This document shows, one piece after another, positions 18,283 to 29,900 of a stretch of 64,000 bases of DNA. The stretch covers positions 631,530-695,529 of the forward strand of contig CAVVVP010000005.1 of the NCBI GenBank assembly GCA_963751695.1. The letters run 5' to 3'. Positions within the stretch are counted from its first letter, which is position 1; the number at the start of each line of letters is the position of its first letter. The position numbers and the translations under genes were made by a program. The notes beneath the pieces were generated by a model. It saw nothing but the letters and a program-made list of their open reading frames with translations, was not told the DNA's origin and did no database searches. This DNA comes from SZUA-22 sp963751695. GTDB taxonomy: Bacteria; Bacteroidota; Ignavibacteria; Ignavibacteriales; Melioribacteraceae.

Positions 18283-19809
18283 TCAATTACTCCAATCATT
18301 ATCGATTGTTGGATAAGGCGTTCTTGGAATTAAGCCTCCTTTTTTTACTGCATAAAAATCGATGGCTTTTAAATCATTTTCTGTAGATACAGCTAAATGA
18401 TATAATGTTTCTTTGTTTATTTCTATTTTATATTTTTTTTTGAGAGCGTTTAGTTTGTGAACAATTTTTCTCTTGTATTCAGCATCTAATTTAATATTCT
18501 CATCTTTTTCTACCCGCTGGGATTGATTCAGTTCACTATAATCCATAATTACTGAATTTGCAATTTCACTCTTAACAGCGCTGTATATAATTTTATCTCT
18601 CCACCACGCAATTTGTTTTTGGACTTCGTTACTAGTATGATACCCTTTTGAATATGCTTCACGCGTTAAAATTTCGTCTCTTGCCATTCTCCAAACAGCC
18701 ATTTCCAATGATCGGGAAAATGTTTGTAAGGATGCTTTATTTAATTTTATATAATTATCCCTTAGCCAAAACCATTCAAGGAAATCTTTTAGTAAAATAT
18801 TTTGTCCTTTCAGCACTACCAGATAAATATTATTTATTTTTTCAGAGTCTTTAATATTAACCTCATTTCGGGCATCATTTAGAATTTCATGAAGTTTCCA
18901 TTGATCATACAATTTATCGTTGAGTAAATATTTTCCTAAATATGATCTTAAAATTCTAAAAGAAGAATTTTTTATAGTAGCATTTTCTGATTTCATCAAG
19001 CTATCGACATATTTATCAGAGAGAACATCCATTTTTCTTTTTGTTAAAGCGCTAATTGCTTCTTCTTTTAGACGAGCATTTTCTGTTTCACTTATTAAAT
19101 TATTCTGCCAAAAATTATCCAGATATAAAATATACCACCCGTCATTTGTATGAATAGGTGCTGAATAGCTTTTAATTTCTAAAGTATCAATAATTGCCGC
19201 GAGGTCCGGATTATTTCTTCCAATTAAATATCTTGTTGTTTGCAATGATCTATCCTCAATTAAGATTGAATCTTTCAATTGAGTGTTAAACAAACTATCA
19301 AAGGGAATACCTGAATTGAGTTTTAAAGAATATTCATTTATTGTGATATCAGATTTAGTGAACAACCACCTAAGATTAACTTCTATTAATTTTTCTGTTA
19401 TAACTGTATCAATTTCATCATTAGTATTCATAATATTTTTTAGAATTTTATCTTTAAACATTTCTTCAGTTGATAAATCTGCAATAAAAGCTTTATAAGT
19501 TTCTCTTACCAGTCGTGTCGTATCAATGCTATTTGTATAACCATCAAGAGCAAGTAATTTTTCATTTAGTAGGTACTCCAAATGTTTGACCTTTGAGTCT
19601 GGCATTCGCTTTACAAACGCAGGTCCATACTCATAGCTGAGATAATATTCCTCTGCGGTGATAATAAGGGTATCAACTTTCGCAATAATTGAGTGATGAT
19701 TATATGAATCCTGTATCTGAGACCAAACTAAACTGAAAGGAATTATTAGAATTATAAATGCTATACTTATTCTCACGCTAAGTTGATAATAGCCCATATT
19801 CATTGCCAT
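18283..19809 (-). CDS. SurA/parvulin-like periplasmic foldase
   Basis: About 508 residues with an N-terminal hydrophobic export signal (SIAFIILIIPFSLVWSQ) and a SurA/PrsA-like layout: a helical chaperone region that reads KVDTLIITAEEYYLSYEYG near the N-terminus and a parvulin-type region with the fragment YSAPIHTNDGWYILYLDNFW. This DGW(Y/H)I pattern is typical of rotamase domains. The frame starts at 19884, but that would overlap the PorV-like gene by 70 bases; the Met at 19809, four bases after that gene's stop, fits coupled translation. It probably helps the outer-membrane or secreted partners of this locus to fold. PPIase activity itself is not certain, since the domain is divergent. Confidence 0.7.
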   Translation of the reverse strand: MAMNMGYYQLSVRISIAFIILIIPFSLVWSQIQDSYNHHSIIAKVDTLIITAEEYYLSYEYGPAFVKRMPDSKVKHLEYLLNEKLLALDGYTNSIDTTRLVRETYKAFIADLSTEEMFKDKILKNIMNTNDEIDTVITEKLIEVNLRWLFTKSDITINEYSLKLNSGIPFDSLFNTQLKDSILIEDRSLQTTRYLIGRNNPDLAAIIDTLEIKSYSAPIHTNDGWYILYLDNFWQNNLISETENARLKEEAISALTKRKMDVLSDKYVDSLMKSENATIKNSSFRILRSYLGKYLLNDKLYDQWKLHEILNDARNEVNIKDSEKINNIYLVVLKGQNILLKDFLEWFWLRDNYIKLNKASLQTFSRSLEMAVWRMARDEILTREAYSKGYHTSNEVQKQIAWWRDKIIYSAVKSEIANSVIMDYSELNQSQRVEKDENIKLDAEYKRKIVHKLNALKKKYKIEINKETLYHLAVSTENDLKAIDFYAVKKGGLIPRTPYPTIDNDWSN

Positions 19810-19813
19810 ATTA

Positions 19814-20839
19814 TCAGAATTGTAATGCAATTGAGAACATGTGGACATTTTCAAGTCGTCCAAAATCACTATAAGCGTAATCAAATTTTACAACTGTTTC
19901 ACTAAATAACATTTTGGAGTTAACACCAACTCCAAATGATAAACCACCTTCTGAATCGATGAGAAAAGCATTCTGATATCCAGCTCTAAAAAATATGAAC
20001 TGCATAAATCCGAATTCAGCACCAAAATTCATGCTCTGATAATCGTTATTCGGATGGACAGCATCAATAGCAATTGTGAGCTCATAATTTTCTGTATTAA
20101 TTACTTTCGTTGAAACCCCGATTCTAAATCGCAATGGGAGATCCCAGCTGTCCATTTCAATATTGGTAGGTATACGTTCGTTTGAACCCTTTTTTGTATC
20201 ATCAACTCTTATAAAATATCTTGTATCTCTGCCTTCTAATTGCATGGATGTACCAAAATTAGAGAGTGACGCCCCAATTACCATACCCCCAAGTAAATCA
20301 GTCCTAAAAAGTGTTCCAATATCTAAGGCAAATGCAGTAGCCGACATATGCCAAATATTTTGCTGAATATATTTGCCAGTAAATCCAATAGAAAACCTAT
20401 CTGTTAATTTTTTTGAATACGTGAGACCGATCGCAATATCTTGTGCACTGAAAAATTCTCCTGTTCCCTCAGGTTTTTCAACAGTCCGCACCATCATATC
20501 ATCCATGGATAGTGAAATAAAACTAAATCCAAGATTGCCGAAAGTACCAAGATTCAGAGCTAGTCCAACAAAATCATATTTTGTATCTGCAATCCAATTA
20601 ATATGATTTAATACTGCCTCATGTTTTTCTAAATTTGCAATCCCACTAGCATTCCAGTATAAGGCAGTGACATCATTAGAAAGGCTCACAAACGCACCCC
20701 CCATTCCAACCGCTGGGGCTCCAACTGATATATCAAGAAAATTAGCAGCCGTGGTTCCTGTTTTCGAGACATTCTGAGCATTCACAAAATTTATAAATGA
20801 GGTTACAAATAGACTGATTATTATGATTTTTTTAATCAT
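19814..20839 (-). CDS. PorV/PorQ-type outer-membrane protein
   Basis: A 341-residue outer-membrane beta-barrel of the PorV/PorQ (UPF0164-like) family. After the signal peptide (ends FVNAQ) comes the family hallmark TTAANFLDISVGAPAVGMGG, then DVTALYWNASGIANLE. The C-terminus ends in a barrel-type strand, FSIALQF. PorV shuttles T9SS cargo to the attachment machinery at the surface; PorQ and relatives have less defined roles. The frame can begin with TTG at 20872, but the ATG at 20839 has GGTGAT just upstream and the signal peptide directly after it. The gene lies between a large T9SS cargo gene and the SurA-like gene, which suggests a dedicated export set. Confidence 0.85.
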   Translation of the reverse strand: MIKKIIIISLFVTSFINFVNAQNVSKTGTTAANFLDISVGAPAVGMGGAFVSLSNDVTALYWNASGIANLEKHEAVLNHINWIADTKYDFVGLALNLGTFGNLGFSFISLSMDDMMVRTVEKPEGTGEFFSAQDIAIGLTYSKKLTDRFSIGFTGKYIQQNIWHMSATAFALDIGTLFRTDLLGGMVIGASLSNFGTSMQLEGRDTRYFIRVDDTKKGSNERIPTNIEMDSWDLPLRFRIGVSTKVINTENYELTIAIDAVHPNNDYQSMNFGAEFGFMQFIFFRAGYQNAFLIDSEGGLSFGVGVNSKMLFSETVVKFDYAYSDFGRLENVHMFSIALQF

Positions 20840-20873
20840 GGTATCACCATGGTATTTTCTAATTGTTTTCAAT

Positions 20874-23800
20874 TTATTTAATTATTGCAAATCGACCTAT
20901 CTTTTCACCAACTCCTGCTGCTTCAACGTGAAAAATGTAAATACCATATGCGATGTCCATACCATCTTTGGAAACTAAATCCCATGATTCTTGTCCATCC
21001 GATATTGTGCTACTATGTTGAAGAGTTTGAACAAGTTTTCCACTAATAGTATAAATTTTTATTGTACATTCATTTGGTAAATGGATAAAATAAATTACTC
21101 TTTCGCCTCTTCCTACTTGGTTTGAAAATGGTTCCCAAGAAGCTGCTCCAGCGTATGGATTAGGAACAACAGCTATTTTATCCATATCAGTGACTACTTT
21201 TGAAATATCAAAGTCCTGAGCTTTTGAAGTAAATTCAAAATACTCCCCACTTCTAAAAGTTTTCTTTGTCACTAGTGTAAACACATCACCAATTTCAGGA
21301 GGTATCTGATCTTCTTCTGCTAATGTAGTGTCCCTAAAAAATGAAACCGACCAGCTAACCTTCAAATTATTAAAATTAGTTGGGGGAAGGTTAATTGAAT
21401 CACCAACTGCTATGAATATCGCGTCATTTTCATTAAATATTGCATCACCATTTAAATCTTGAAAAACAAAACTTTGATGATCAATTCCATCTGTTAAATT
21501 CTTAATTACTACGTTTGATTGTATTGGATCGCTAAATCGAGTTGCAGGAAAAGATAAATCACCAGCACCAGGTTCCAGTAAATATATTTCAAAATCAGCA
21601 GGAATATCAACTCTTCTAGAGCCATAAGTTGGAACAAATCTTGAGTCAAAACCAAAGTTAATGAGATAATTTGTATTTCCTGTCACCTCAGACTTATCTT
21701 GATCTACTGTAACTAAAGAATCATTGTTAATATTAACAGTAAACCCGTCTATCACTGGTAACTGAATATTATCGCTCTTCATTTGTGTTTCGTGTACAAG
21801 TGTGTCATTACTAGTATAGTCTATCAAGGTATAATATGGATGCGGATTATTATGAAAAGTTGAATAATCTTCAAACTCTACTCTATAGGTATGAAAATTT
21901 TTTATAGAATCTGGATCCAATACGGTTACTGAGATTTTCCCAGTACCCGGTCCACTTGCAATAAAATTTTCAATTTCCGGAGCAATATAACCCGCTGAAG
22001 GAGCGCGTGGTACAACTACGGCAGTATTAATATCTGTTGTAACATTTCCATTAACGTCAGTTTTGAAAATTGTCGGAGTTTCTGAAGGGGGTATACCCTC
22101 AACCTTGCCTTCTACTGTTGTTGTCAAAAAGCCTTGATCATAGGCAGCAACGGCATAATAGTAGGTTTGACCATTTTGAACTGTCGAATCTACATATGAA
22201 TGTTTTATTCCGCTATCCTCTCCAAGATTGAACATTGCTCCATTTACATCGATTGGATGCAATCCCTTAACTCCATCCCTTAAATCAAATTGGGCAATCG
22301 GTTTTCTAAATGTAGCTTTACCGAAAGCGTCTGTAATTACTTTGATCTCTAAAAAATTTGCTTCAGTTGCGCGATAAATTCTATAACCTTCAAAGTTATA
22401 TTTTTGATAAAAAGCATCGAATGTACGCTCTGCTCTATCATCCCAATATAATGTTACTTTACCATCACCTGGAATAGCTTTAATAATGGGTTTATCTGGA
22501 GGTTTGGCAAATCTATAATTAGCATTATAAATTTGCTGCACGGTTTTCTTTCTTCGGAATAGATCGTCTTGGTCAATTCCAAATATCATGGACATTGAAA
22601 ATCTTTCGGTCTCGCCAGTGGCCTCTTCATTACCTGTTTCAGAGGAATAAGAATTTCTTCCCTGCATTGAAAAAAGATAGCTAGAAAAATAGTTAGCTAG
22701 ATTAACTCCTTCCAAAGACTGACCGTGAGGTGTTGGTAGATCTGATAAAACCTCCCAGTTTACTTCGTCATTGTTAAGGTCATATCTATGAGTCGGGAAT
22801 ATTGCAAATCCAGTAAGGCCAAGTTGATCAGATTCGTCTTTATCAAGAATACCAAAATTAGGTTCTCCCTGATCGGGTTTTCCGTTCACCTCGGTTCCAT
22901 CAGCATCTGGTCCTTCATAACCATCATCAAAAGGTCCTATACCGTCGGTCCCGACATCATCATTAATTGGTTCACCTGGGTCCCATCTTCCATTTCCATC
23001 AACATCAAAATAAATTCTCCAATTGGCGTTTTCATCTGCATCCCAATGAGGCTTCCATGAATAACCATAAAATTCTTTAAATTTGATTGTATCTTGTACA
23101 ACATCCTTAAGAAATGGATCCTGGTTTACATTTTCTATAAAAACGTTCGCATTATTATCCCTTCTTTCGTCAGTAATACCATCGCTATCATTATCTCTGC
23201 TATCATCAGGAACTCCTGGACTTTCAAGAAATGCATACCCGCTTAAACCAACTGGGCTCCAATTCCCTGGACTGCCGTATGGTACCGTGGACCAAGCATA
23301 GGACATATCTTGAAGTTCATTATAATCCCCTGCATTGTTCGAAGAATTATCATGCCCTCCAATTCCCCAATCCACATACTGCGCAAACAAAGTTTTATCA
23401 TAATCAGTTGTGCTCATATTTGAAATTTCATAGTACCAAAATATCACATCCTCTGCTAGTACCTGTGACCACTGAAATCCTCTTGCTTTAACCTGCATTC
23501 CGAGTCCACCTCTATCAGGATCTTCATTATCTGGAGTAAAGTTGTGTTCTAATAAATATTCTCTATCCAAATGATCATCAAATACAAAATATGTTTCTAC
23601 GTCAGCATTTTTAACACCTTTTCCAAAAAAACCGTTCCAAGCATTGTTCCAATCATCTGGTCTATCCGGCCAGTGTTCTGGCCAAGAATCCGGGATATCA
23701 CTACGGGCTGGAATTGTTGAAAATCTGTCTGAATATCCAGGTAGTGGCCACCAGCCATAAGTCACTCCGGTTGAAGCGTCATATCTTGTATACTCATAAT

Positions 23801-24101
23801 AATTTGTTTCCAAAGGATGAATTTTTAACCCTGCTGGAGTTGTTGCTTCAGCTTGAACGATTATAGCGACACCATCAACATAAGTGTGATTAGTCCCTTT
23901 GGGCCAAACACCACTTCTGCTAGGTTCATTTTCCCAATCTGCTATCTCTCCAAAATTATAGTAAACGGTGGAGACTAGATTCCCATCCATAAAACCTTTA
24001 CGGGTTTGGTTTTGATCCCCCTTGTTCTTATCCACAATAACTTGCGAGTAAGTATTGAGACTTAATATTCCTAATAAAAGTGTACTTAATATTATTTTCA
24101 T
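20874..24101 (-). CDS. Large T9SS-type secreted protein with fibronectin-like domain
   Basis: A 1075-residue exported protein (signal peptide residues 1-19, ending TYSQ). The N-terminal 400 residues are rich in Asp, Gly and Asn with calcium-binding-like runs such as DNDSDGITDERRDNN and YFDVDGNGRWDPGEP. A fibronectin type III-like module lies near 590-670 (PGDGKVTLYWDDRAERTFD). The last 90 residues form a sorting-type C-terminal domain with VVPNPYAGAASWEP, TIKIYTISGKLVQTL and a terminal GRFAIIK. Proteins of this shape are common next to TonB receptors and PorV homologues in Ignavibacteriota; their function is not known. It probably acts at the cell surface with the receptor encoded just upstream. 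Confidence 0.75.
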   Translation of the reverse strand: MKIILSTLLLGILSLNTYSQVIVDKNKGDQNQTRKGFMDGNLVSTVYYNFGEIADWENEPSRSGVWPKGTNHTYVDGVAIIVQAEATTPAGLKIHPLETNYYEYTRYDASTGVTYGWWPLPGYSDRFSTIPARSDIPDSWPEHWPDRPDDWNNAWNGFFGKGVKNADVETYFVFDDHLDREYLLEHNFTPDNEDPDRGGLGMQVKARGFQWSQVLAEDVIFWYYEISNMSTTDYDKTLFAQYVDWGIGGHDNSSNNAGDYNELQDMSYAWSTVPYGSPGNWSPVGLSGYAFLESPGVPDDSRDNDSDGITDERRDNNANVFIENVNQDPFLKDVVQDTIKFKEFYGYSWKPHWDADENANWRIYFDVDGNGRWDPGEPINDDVGTDGIGPFDDGYEGPDADGTEVNGKPDQGEPNFGILDKDESDQLGLTGFAIFPTHRYDLNNDEVNWEVLSDLPTPHGQSLEGVNLANYFSSYLFSMQGRNSYSSETGNEEATGETERFSMSMIFGIDQDDLFRRKKTVQQIYNANYRFAKPPDKPIIKAIPGDGKVTLYWDDRAERTFDAFYQKYNFEGYRIYRATEANFLEIKVITDAFGKATFRKPIAQFDLRDGVKGLHPIDVNGAMFNLGEDSGIKHSYVDSTVQNGQTYYYAVAAYDQGFLTTTVEGKVEGIPPSETPTIFKTDVNGNVTTDINTAVVVPRAPSAGYIAPEIENFIASGPGTGKISVTVLDPDSIKNFHTYRVEFEDYSTFHNNPHPYYTLIDYTSNDTLVHETQMKSDNIQLPVIDGFTVNINNDSLVTVDQDKSEVTGNTNYLINFGFDSRFVPTYGSRRVDIPADFEIYLLEPGAGDLSFPATRFSDPIQSNVVIKNLTDGIDHQSFVFQDLNGDAIFNENDAIFIAVGDSINLPPTNFNNLKVSWSVSFFRDTTLAEEDQIPPEIGDVFTLVTKKTFRSGEYFEFTSKAQDFDISKVVTDMDKIAVVPNPYAGAASWEPFSNQVGRGERVIYFIHLPNECTIKIYTISGKLVQTLQHSSTISDGQESWDLVSKDGMDIAYGIYIFHVEAAGVGEKIGRFAIIK

Positions 24102-24146
24102 ATTTAAACTTTTTTAAATTTCACCTTAATCCTCCAATCACTGGGA

Positions 24147-26840
24147 TTAGAATGTTAAAGAAAAACCAATATTTATAGACCTGGGTGAAGAATAATAATC
24201 CGGTCTTGTGTAAAACTCTTCAATTGTATTTACTCCTCTCGGTGGTTCCTGTGATCTTGTTACCTCTAGGGTGTACCCAGCCCTTCCAGTGTCGCCAAAA
24301 ACATCTATTTCATTAGCTGTGTCAAACAAGTTATAGATTCTTGCAAATATTGATAGTTGGGATCCAAATATTTCAAAATATTTTGTAGCAAATAAATCTA
24401 CATTAAAATATGATGGTCTTCTATCGCTGTTTTCAAGACCAGTTCTTTGATTCTGAATTGATGGTGTATATGGTAAACCTGTTCCATATTTGCCTATAGC
24501 ACTTATGATATAATTTCCAGGTATACCGCCTGTGAGGGTGAAATTAAATGAATGAGTCCTATCCCAATCCAAATATACAAGTTGTTTATTTATCTCAATT
24601 GGAGGATTAGCTTGGGCTTTGTCAAAGTTATCATTCGGATCTGATGCATTTCCTTTAGCTACTTGAAATGTATAATCAATACTTCCACCTATACCGTCGG
24701 TAAATCTTTTTTCAAATGAAAGCGTTATTCCCTGAACTGCACCATAGTCTTGATTTACAAGTTTACTGAATTTTTTAAAATCATTCTTAATATAAATTTC
24801 TGTGGCTAATAAATTGCGTATATCTTTATAATAACCTGTGAGAGTAATTCCTATATCAGTAAATATCTCTTGTTGTAAACCTATTTCATACATAATTGTC
24901 TGCTGAGGTTTCAGATCTGCATTTCCGATAAGGTTCCCAATATTTTCAGGATAATTGCCCGTAAGCGGAATTCTGAAATTTGGATTTCTGTAAAGATATT
25001 CAAAAGGGGGTATTTGGAAAAAATGACCATATGAAATATGAATCGCACCCTTATCAGTGATTGGATAGGAAATACCAATACGCGGACTGAATTGAGATTT
25101 TGACGAGGCTTTCTTCATAAGTGAATCAGGGAAAGGAGGATTTAAACCATCTAGTACTGCAATATTATTTGGGTCATTTAAATATTCCCCATCCGGTTCA
25201 AAATAATCAAACCTCAATCCTATATTAACAATTAAATAGTCCAGTTCAATTTTATCTTGTATAAAAGCCGCTGCTTGATAAGGATTAGCATTATATATAT
25301 TGTAATTGAATGATCCAGGTGTAGACAACGCCGGTTGAAAATCTGAAGTTGCATCTATTACTATTTGGAAATCTTCGTAGTCTAAGTTATGATATTGAAA
25401 TTCTGCACCAGTTTTTAGCTGATTGATAAGATCTGCTTGAAGAGTAAAATCCAACTTGCCTGTATAAGTCGTTGTTATATGATTGAAATGCCAATTTTCA
25501 GTTCCACCAGTATAAAAAGCATTTCCACTCACATCTTGTTTTCTGCGTGGATCAACATATCTAGGATCTAGTGGATTCTCATAAACATACTGGTTATAAT
25601 TTGTGCTAAAGTATGAACCACTTACATCCAGGAATGCCGAATTACTAAAAACATGAGTATAACTTGCACTTCCTAAAAAACTCTCTTGAAATCTCTGATA
25701 GTCCCCATCTGGATTCAATTTGTAGATATGATTGTAATCTTTATAATCATTTTTTTGATATAATCCATTGAGTACAATCCCTTTCCCTGAACCCACATCA
25801 AATGATAATTTACCTTGCAGAGAATAAAGCCTATTATAGTTCATTGCAACATACTCATTATCTCCTGTGGAACCAACATACCAGTTATTTGGGTCGTTAT
25901 CTGAAAAATCTGAGGAGTCACTTGGATTAAACGTTCGTTGGCCATACAAATAACCATCATTACTATTATATCTCCCTGAAAGAAAAAATTTCATAAATCC
26001 ATTTGTGAGCGGGATCGGGCCGCTGAAATTAGCTTGAATATTTTGTATATCAGTTGGGTTTACACTACTAATATTAGTGTACAAATCATTTCTGTTAGTG
26101 ACATAATCTCCTAAATATAATGATATGTTCCCATCGTATTTATCGCTTGCAATCTTTGTAACCTGATTTACAACCCCGGACATTGCTTCGCCGTATTCTG
26201 CATTAAAAGTTCCCGTCAGAACTTGGATTTCTTGAATACTGTTTACTTCAGCAGAAAGAGCTGAATTACCTGAGTAGGCATCATTAACAGAAATTCCATC
26301 AACCAAATATTTTACTTCGTTTGTTCTACCGCCCCTAAAGTGTCCATCAATAACACCTGCCTGCAAATTAACAACAGATTGAACATCTTCTAATGGAAGC
26401 AATGCAATTTGATCTCCACTAACTTTAGCTTCAGTTGATGTAAGATCTTTTCTAACAATACTTCCCTCAGCTGAAACTACAACATCCTGCATTTCGATGG
26501 TTGATTGGCCAAGTTCAAAATCTATGTTAGTCGTCTGATCTACTGAGACTTTAATATTTTGAATTGTCTTTGAAGCAAATCCAATCATTGAGGCTTTCAT
26601 ATCATACAAACCAGGAGGAATATTGATTATATAATAATTTCCATCAATGTCTGTTGCTGCGCCGTAATTAGTTCCAACCAAAATTATATTTACTCCTATT
26701 AGGGGTTCTCCTGTTAAAGCGTCTTTTACTGTTCCTGCAATTTTACCTGTAGTGCCAGCTTGAATGTTTGATGCAACAACAAATAGGAATAATAATATTT
26801 TGAGATAGTTCAATCGTTTCATACAAATTTTAGTGAACAT
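24147..26840 (-). CDS. TonB-dependent receptor with carboxypeptidase-regulatory-like N-terminus
   Basis: A roughly 897-residue outer-membrane receptor. After the signal peptide (ends NIQAG) comes a CarboxypepD_reg-like domain (about 35-115; GTVKDALTGEPLIGVNIILV), a plug domain (about 120-230; MQDVVVSAEGSIVRKDLTST, VKYLVDGISVND) and a 22-strand-type barrel ending in NIGFSLTF. It would import glycan fragments across the outer membrane using TonB energy. No SusD-like lipoprotein gene is present, so this is not a classical Sus pair. The frame opens with GTG at 26849; ATG at 26840 with AGGGTGA upstream is preferred, and ATG at 26822 is also possible. Confidence 0.9.
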   Translation of the reverse strand: MFTKICMKRLNYLKILLFLFVVASNIQAGTTGKIAGTVKDALTGEPLIGVNIILVGTNYGAATDIDGNYYIINIPPGLYDMKASMIGFASKTIQNIKVSVDQTTNIDFELGQSTIEMQDVVVSAEGSIVRKDLTSTEAKVSGDQIALLPLEDVQSVVNLQAGVIDGHFRGGRTNEVKYLVDGISVNDAYSGNSALSAEVNSIQEIQVLTGTFNAEYGEAMSGVVNQVTKIASDKYDGNISLYLGDYVTNRNDLYTNISSVNPTDIQNIQANFSGPIPLTNGFMKFFLSGRYNSNDGYLYGQRTFNPSDSSDFSDNDPNNWYVGSTGDNEYVAMNYNRLYSLQGKLSFDVGSGKGIVLNGLYQKNDYKDYNHIYKLNPDGDYQRFQESFLGSASYTHVFSNSAFLDVSGSYFSTNYNQYVYENPLDPRYVDPRRKQDVSGNAFYTGGTENWHFNHITTTYTGKLDFTLQADLINQLKTGAEFQYHNLDYEDFQIVIDATSDFQPALSTPGSFNYNIYNANPYQAAAFIQDKIELDYLIVNIGLRFDYFEPDGEYLNDPNNIAVLDGLNPPFPDSLMKKASSKSQFSPRIGISYPITDKGAIHISYGHFFQIPPFEYLYRNPNFRIPLTGNYPENIGNLIGNADLKPQQTIMYEIGLQQEIFTDIGITLTGYYKDIRNLLATEIYIKNDFKKFSKLVNQDYGAVQGITLSFEKRFTDGIGGSIDYTFQVAKGNASDPNDNFDKAQANPPIEINKQLVYLDWDRTHSFNFTLTGGIPGNYIISAIGKYGTGLPYTPSIQNQRTGLENSDRRPSYFNVDLFATKYFEIFGSQLSIFARIYNLFDTANEIDVFGDTGRAGYTLEVTRSQEPPRGVNTIEEFYTRPDYYSSPRSINIGFSLTF

Positions 26841-26906
26841 TACATTCACCCTAATAATAGTTAAGATTATTCAAAGTTTAAAAATATTGTCACTACTACC
26901 ACATAG

Positions 26907-26939
26907 AAAGTTGGGTACTAAAAATTAGCACCCAACTTT
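26907..26939 (-). terminator. Hairpin between the repeat-protein gene and the TonB receptor gene
   Basis: A perfect 10-base stem (AAAGTTGGGT / ACCCAACTTT) with a 13-base loop lies 12 bases past the stop of the triplicated secreted protein. The run of T after it is weak, so it may work as an mRNA-stabilising or attenuating hairpin within the operon rather than a full terminator. Confidence 0.6.
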
Positions 26940-26950
26940 TCTTAACAGAA

Positions 26951-29900
26951 TTACTTGAGGAGAAGCATTTTCTTTGCTTCTGTAAATGAACCGGTCACGA
27001 TTCTATAAATATACGTTCCAGTTGATACCTTAATACCATTGTCATTCCTTGCATCCCAAGTAATTTGGTGTACACCCGCTACCTGTTCTGCATTATAAAG
27101 AGTTTTGACTTCCCTTCCAAGCATATCATATATCTTTATAGTTACAAACGAAGTCTGCGGAATTGCATAGCTTATAATAGTACTGGGATTAAATGGATTA
27201 GGATAGTTTTGTGATAATTCATAGCTATTCGGCAGACTTATTTCCTCATCTAGATCAGTAACCTTAATAACTTTGAAGGATAAATCATCTAGATATACTT
27301 TACCTGTAAATCTGCTGTATGGATGTAATCGTACCTCCAATGCTTTTGCATCTGGAAGTTCTATATCCTCGTAATATTCTGTCCAATCAAATGAAGTAAC
27401 TGCTGGAAACTTAAATTGCAGATCAGGTCCCCAGATAACTTCGTAACCATCATTATTACCTGCTCCAGCAAATGTTAACGGTGTTAATCCGATTGCCCAT
27501 GAATCCGGATACTTGGCTGCTGAATCTGGTACTAAATTCTCCGCCTTGATCCATACACTTATTCTTAATATATCCCCAGGACTTGCTGCAAGAATTGATG
27601 ATGTACTGCTTTCAATTGCCATCCTTCCCGGTATAGTATGACTACCATCTAACCATATTCTCCTAGATGCAACAAATGCATCTTGTTGTGGTCTGTCGAA
27701 AGGCAAATCATATTTCAAGGAATGAAGTCCAGTATGGGCTTCTTCTGTCGTTATTCTTGTATTCTCAAATCCTTTAGATACATTGTTGCCATCCCATGGG
27801 AACCAGTTAAAAAATCCAGTTGGCAATTCCAATGTCCTGTTCCATGAGGAAGGCCATTTGAATGCATCCGCCCAGACCGTTCCTGTAGCATCCTTACCAC
27901 CCACTAGTTCTACTATCACTGTATAGGCTTCTTCTGGTAGGGTTACTGAATCTGATAATTCCATCCAATCTGCACTAGCTGCACTTTGATCAATTTCTAT
28001 TGGGATGGTTCCTATCAAGCCTCCACTCTGATTGTAATATGAATAATTGATCATCCATTTCGCATCATCATTGGCTGGGCTTGTATTTACTCCCTCTGTT
28101 TTTATAAAAGCTCCCAATTGGAATTGTTCATTTGCATTCAACTTTGGTCCCCAGTTATCACACATGTTTTCTGAGGTCCACATGGCTGCTTCTGCTGTTG
28201 CTTCTTTCGTGATCTTCAATGAACGACTCATGACAAAGGATTCATCACTTGCCCATTCTAGGGTCGATCCGCCCGGTTCTGCTCCTTTTGTCCAATACGA
28301 TGGCATATCAGCTTCAAAGGAGCCGATTCCTGAAATTTCTGGAAATTCTAGTTTTTCAATCTTTAGATCATCCATATAAATTTTTCCAGTAAATCTGCTG
28401 TATGCATGTAATCTTACTTCTATTGCTCCAGCCTCCGGTACTTCTATATCCTCGTAATATTCTGTCCAATCAAATGAGGTAACTGCCGGGAACTTAAATT
28501 GTAAATCTGGTCCCCAGATAACTTCGTAACCATCATTATTTCCTGCTCCAGCAAATGTTAATGGGGTTAAACCAAATGCCCATGAATCTGGATATTTTGC
28601 CGCTGAATCTGGTACTAAATTCTCTGCCTTGATCCATACACTTATTCTAACAATATCTCCTGGTGAAACTCCATCGTCAAATTCAACTCTCCTAGATGCA
28701 ACAAATGCATCTTGTTGTGGTCTGTCGAAAGGCAAATCATATTTCAAGGAATGAAGTCCAGTATGGGCTTCTTCTGTCGTTATTCTTGTATTCTCAAATC
28801 CTTTAGATACATTGTTGCCATCCCATGGGAACCAGTTAAAAAATCCAGTTGGCAATTCCAATGTCCTGTTCCATGAGGAAGGCCATTTGAATGCATCCGC
28901 CCAGACCGTTCCTGTAGCATCCTTACCACCCACTAGTTCTACTATCACTGTATAGGCTTCTTCTGGTAGGGTTACTGAATCTGATAATTCCATCCAATCT
29001 GCACTAGCTGCACTTTGATCAATTTCTATTGGGATGGTTCCTATCAAGCCTCCACTCTGATTGTAATATGAATAATTGATCATCCATTTCGCATCATCAT
29101 TGGCTGGGCTTGTATTTACTCCCTCTGTTTTTATAAAAGCTCCCAATTGGAATTGTTCATTTGCATTCAACTTTGGTCCCCAGTTATCACACATGTTTTC
29201 TGAGGTCCACATGGCTGCTTCTGCTGTTGCTTCTTTCGTGATCTTCAATGAACGACTCATGACAAAGGATTCATCACTTGCCCATTCTAGGGTCGATCCG
29301 CCCGGTTCTGCTCCTTTTGTCCAATACGATGGCATATCAGCTTCAAAGGAGCCGATTCCTGAAATTTCTGGAAATTCTAGTTTTTCAATCTTTAGATCAT
29401 CCATATAAATTTTTCCAGTAAATCTGCTGTATGCATGTAATCTTACTTCTATTGCTCCAGCCTCCGGTACTTCTATATCCTCGTAATATTCTGTCCAATC
29501 AAATGAGGTAACTGCCGGGAACTTAAATTGTAAATCTGGTCCCCAGATAACTTCGTAACCATCATTATTTCCTGCTCCAGCAAATGTTAATGGGGTTAAA
29601 CCAAATGCCCATGAATCTGGATATTTTGCCGCTGAATCTGGTACTAAATTCTCTGCCTTGATCCATACACTTATTCTAACAATATCTCCTGGTGAAACTC
29701 CATCGTCAAATTCAACTCTCCTAGATGCAACAAATGCATCTTGTTGTGGTCTGTCGAAAGGCAAATCATATTTCAAGGAATGAAGTCCAGTATGGGCTTC
29801 TTCTGTCGTTATTCTTGTATTCTCAAATCCTTTAGATACATTGTTGCCATCCCATGGGAACCAGTTAAAAAATCCAGTTGGCAATTCCAATGTCCTGTTC

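Noticed and set aside
24147..26840. SusC label for the TonB receptor
   Set aside because: No SusD-like gene is adjacent and the size and domain set also fit general TonB receptors.
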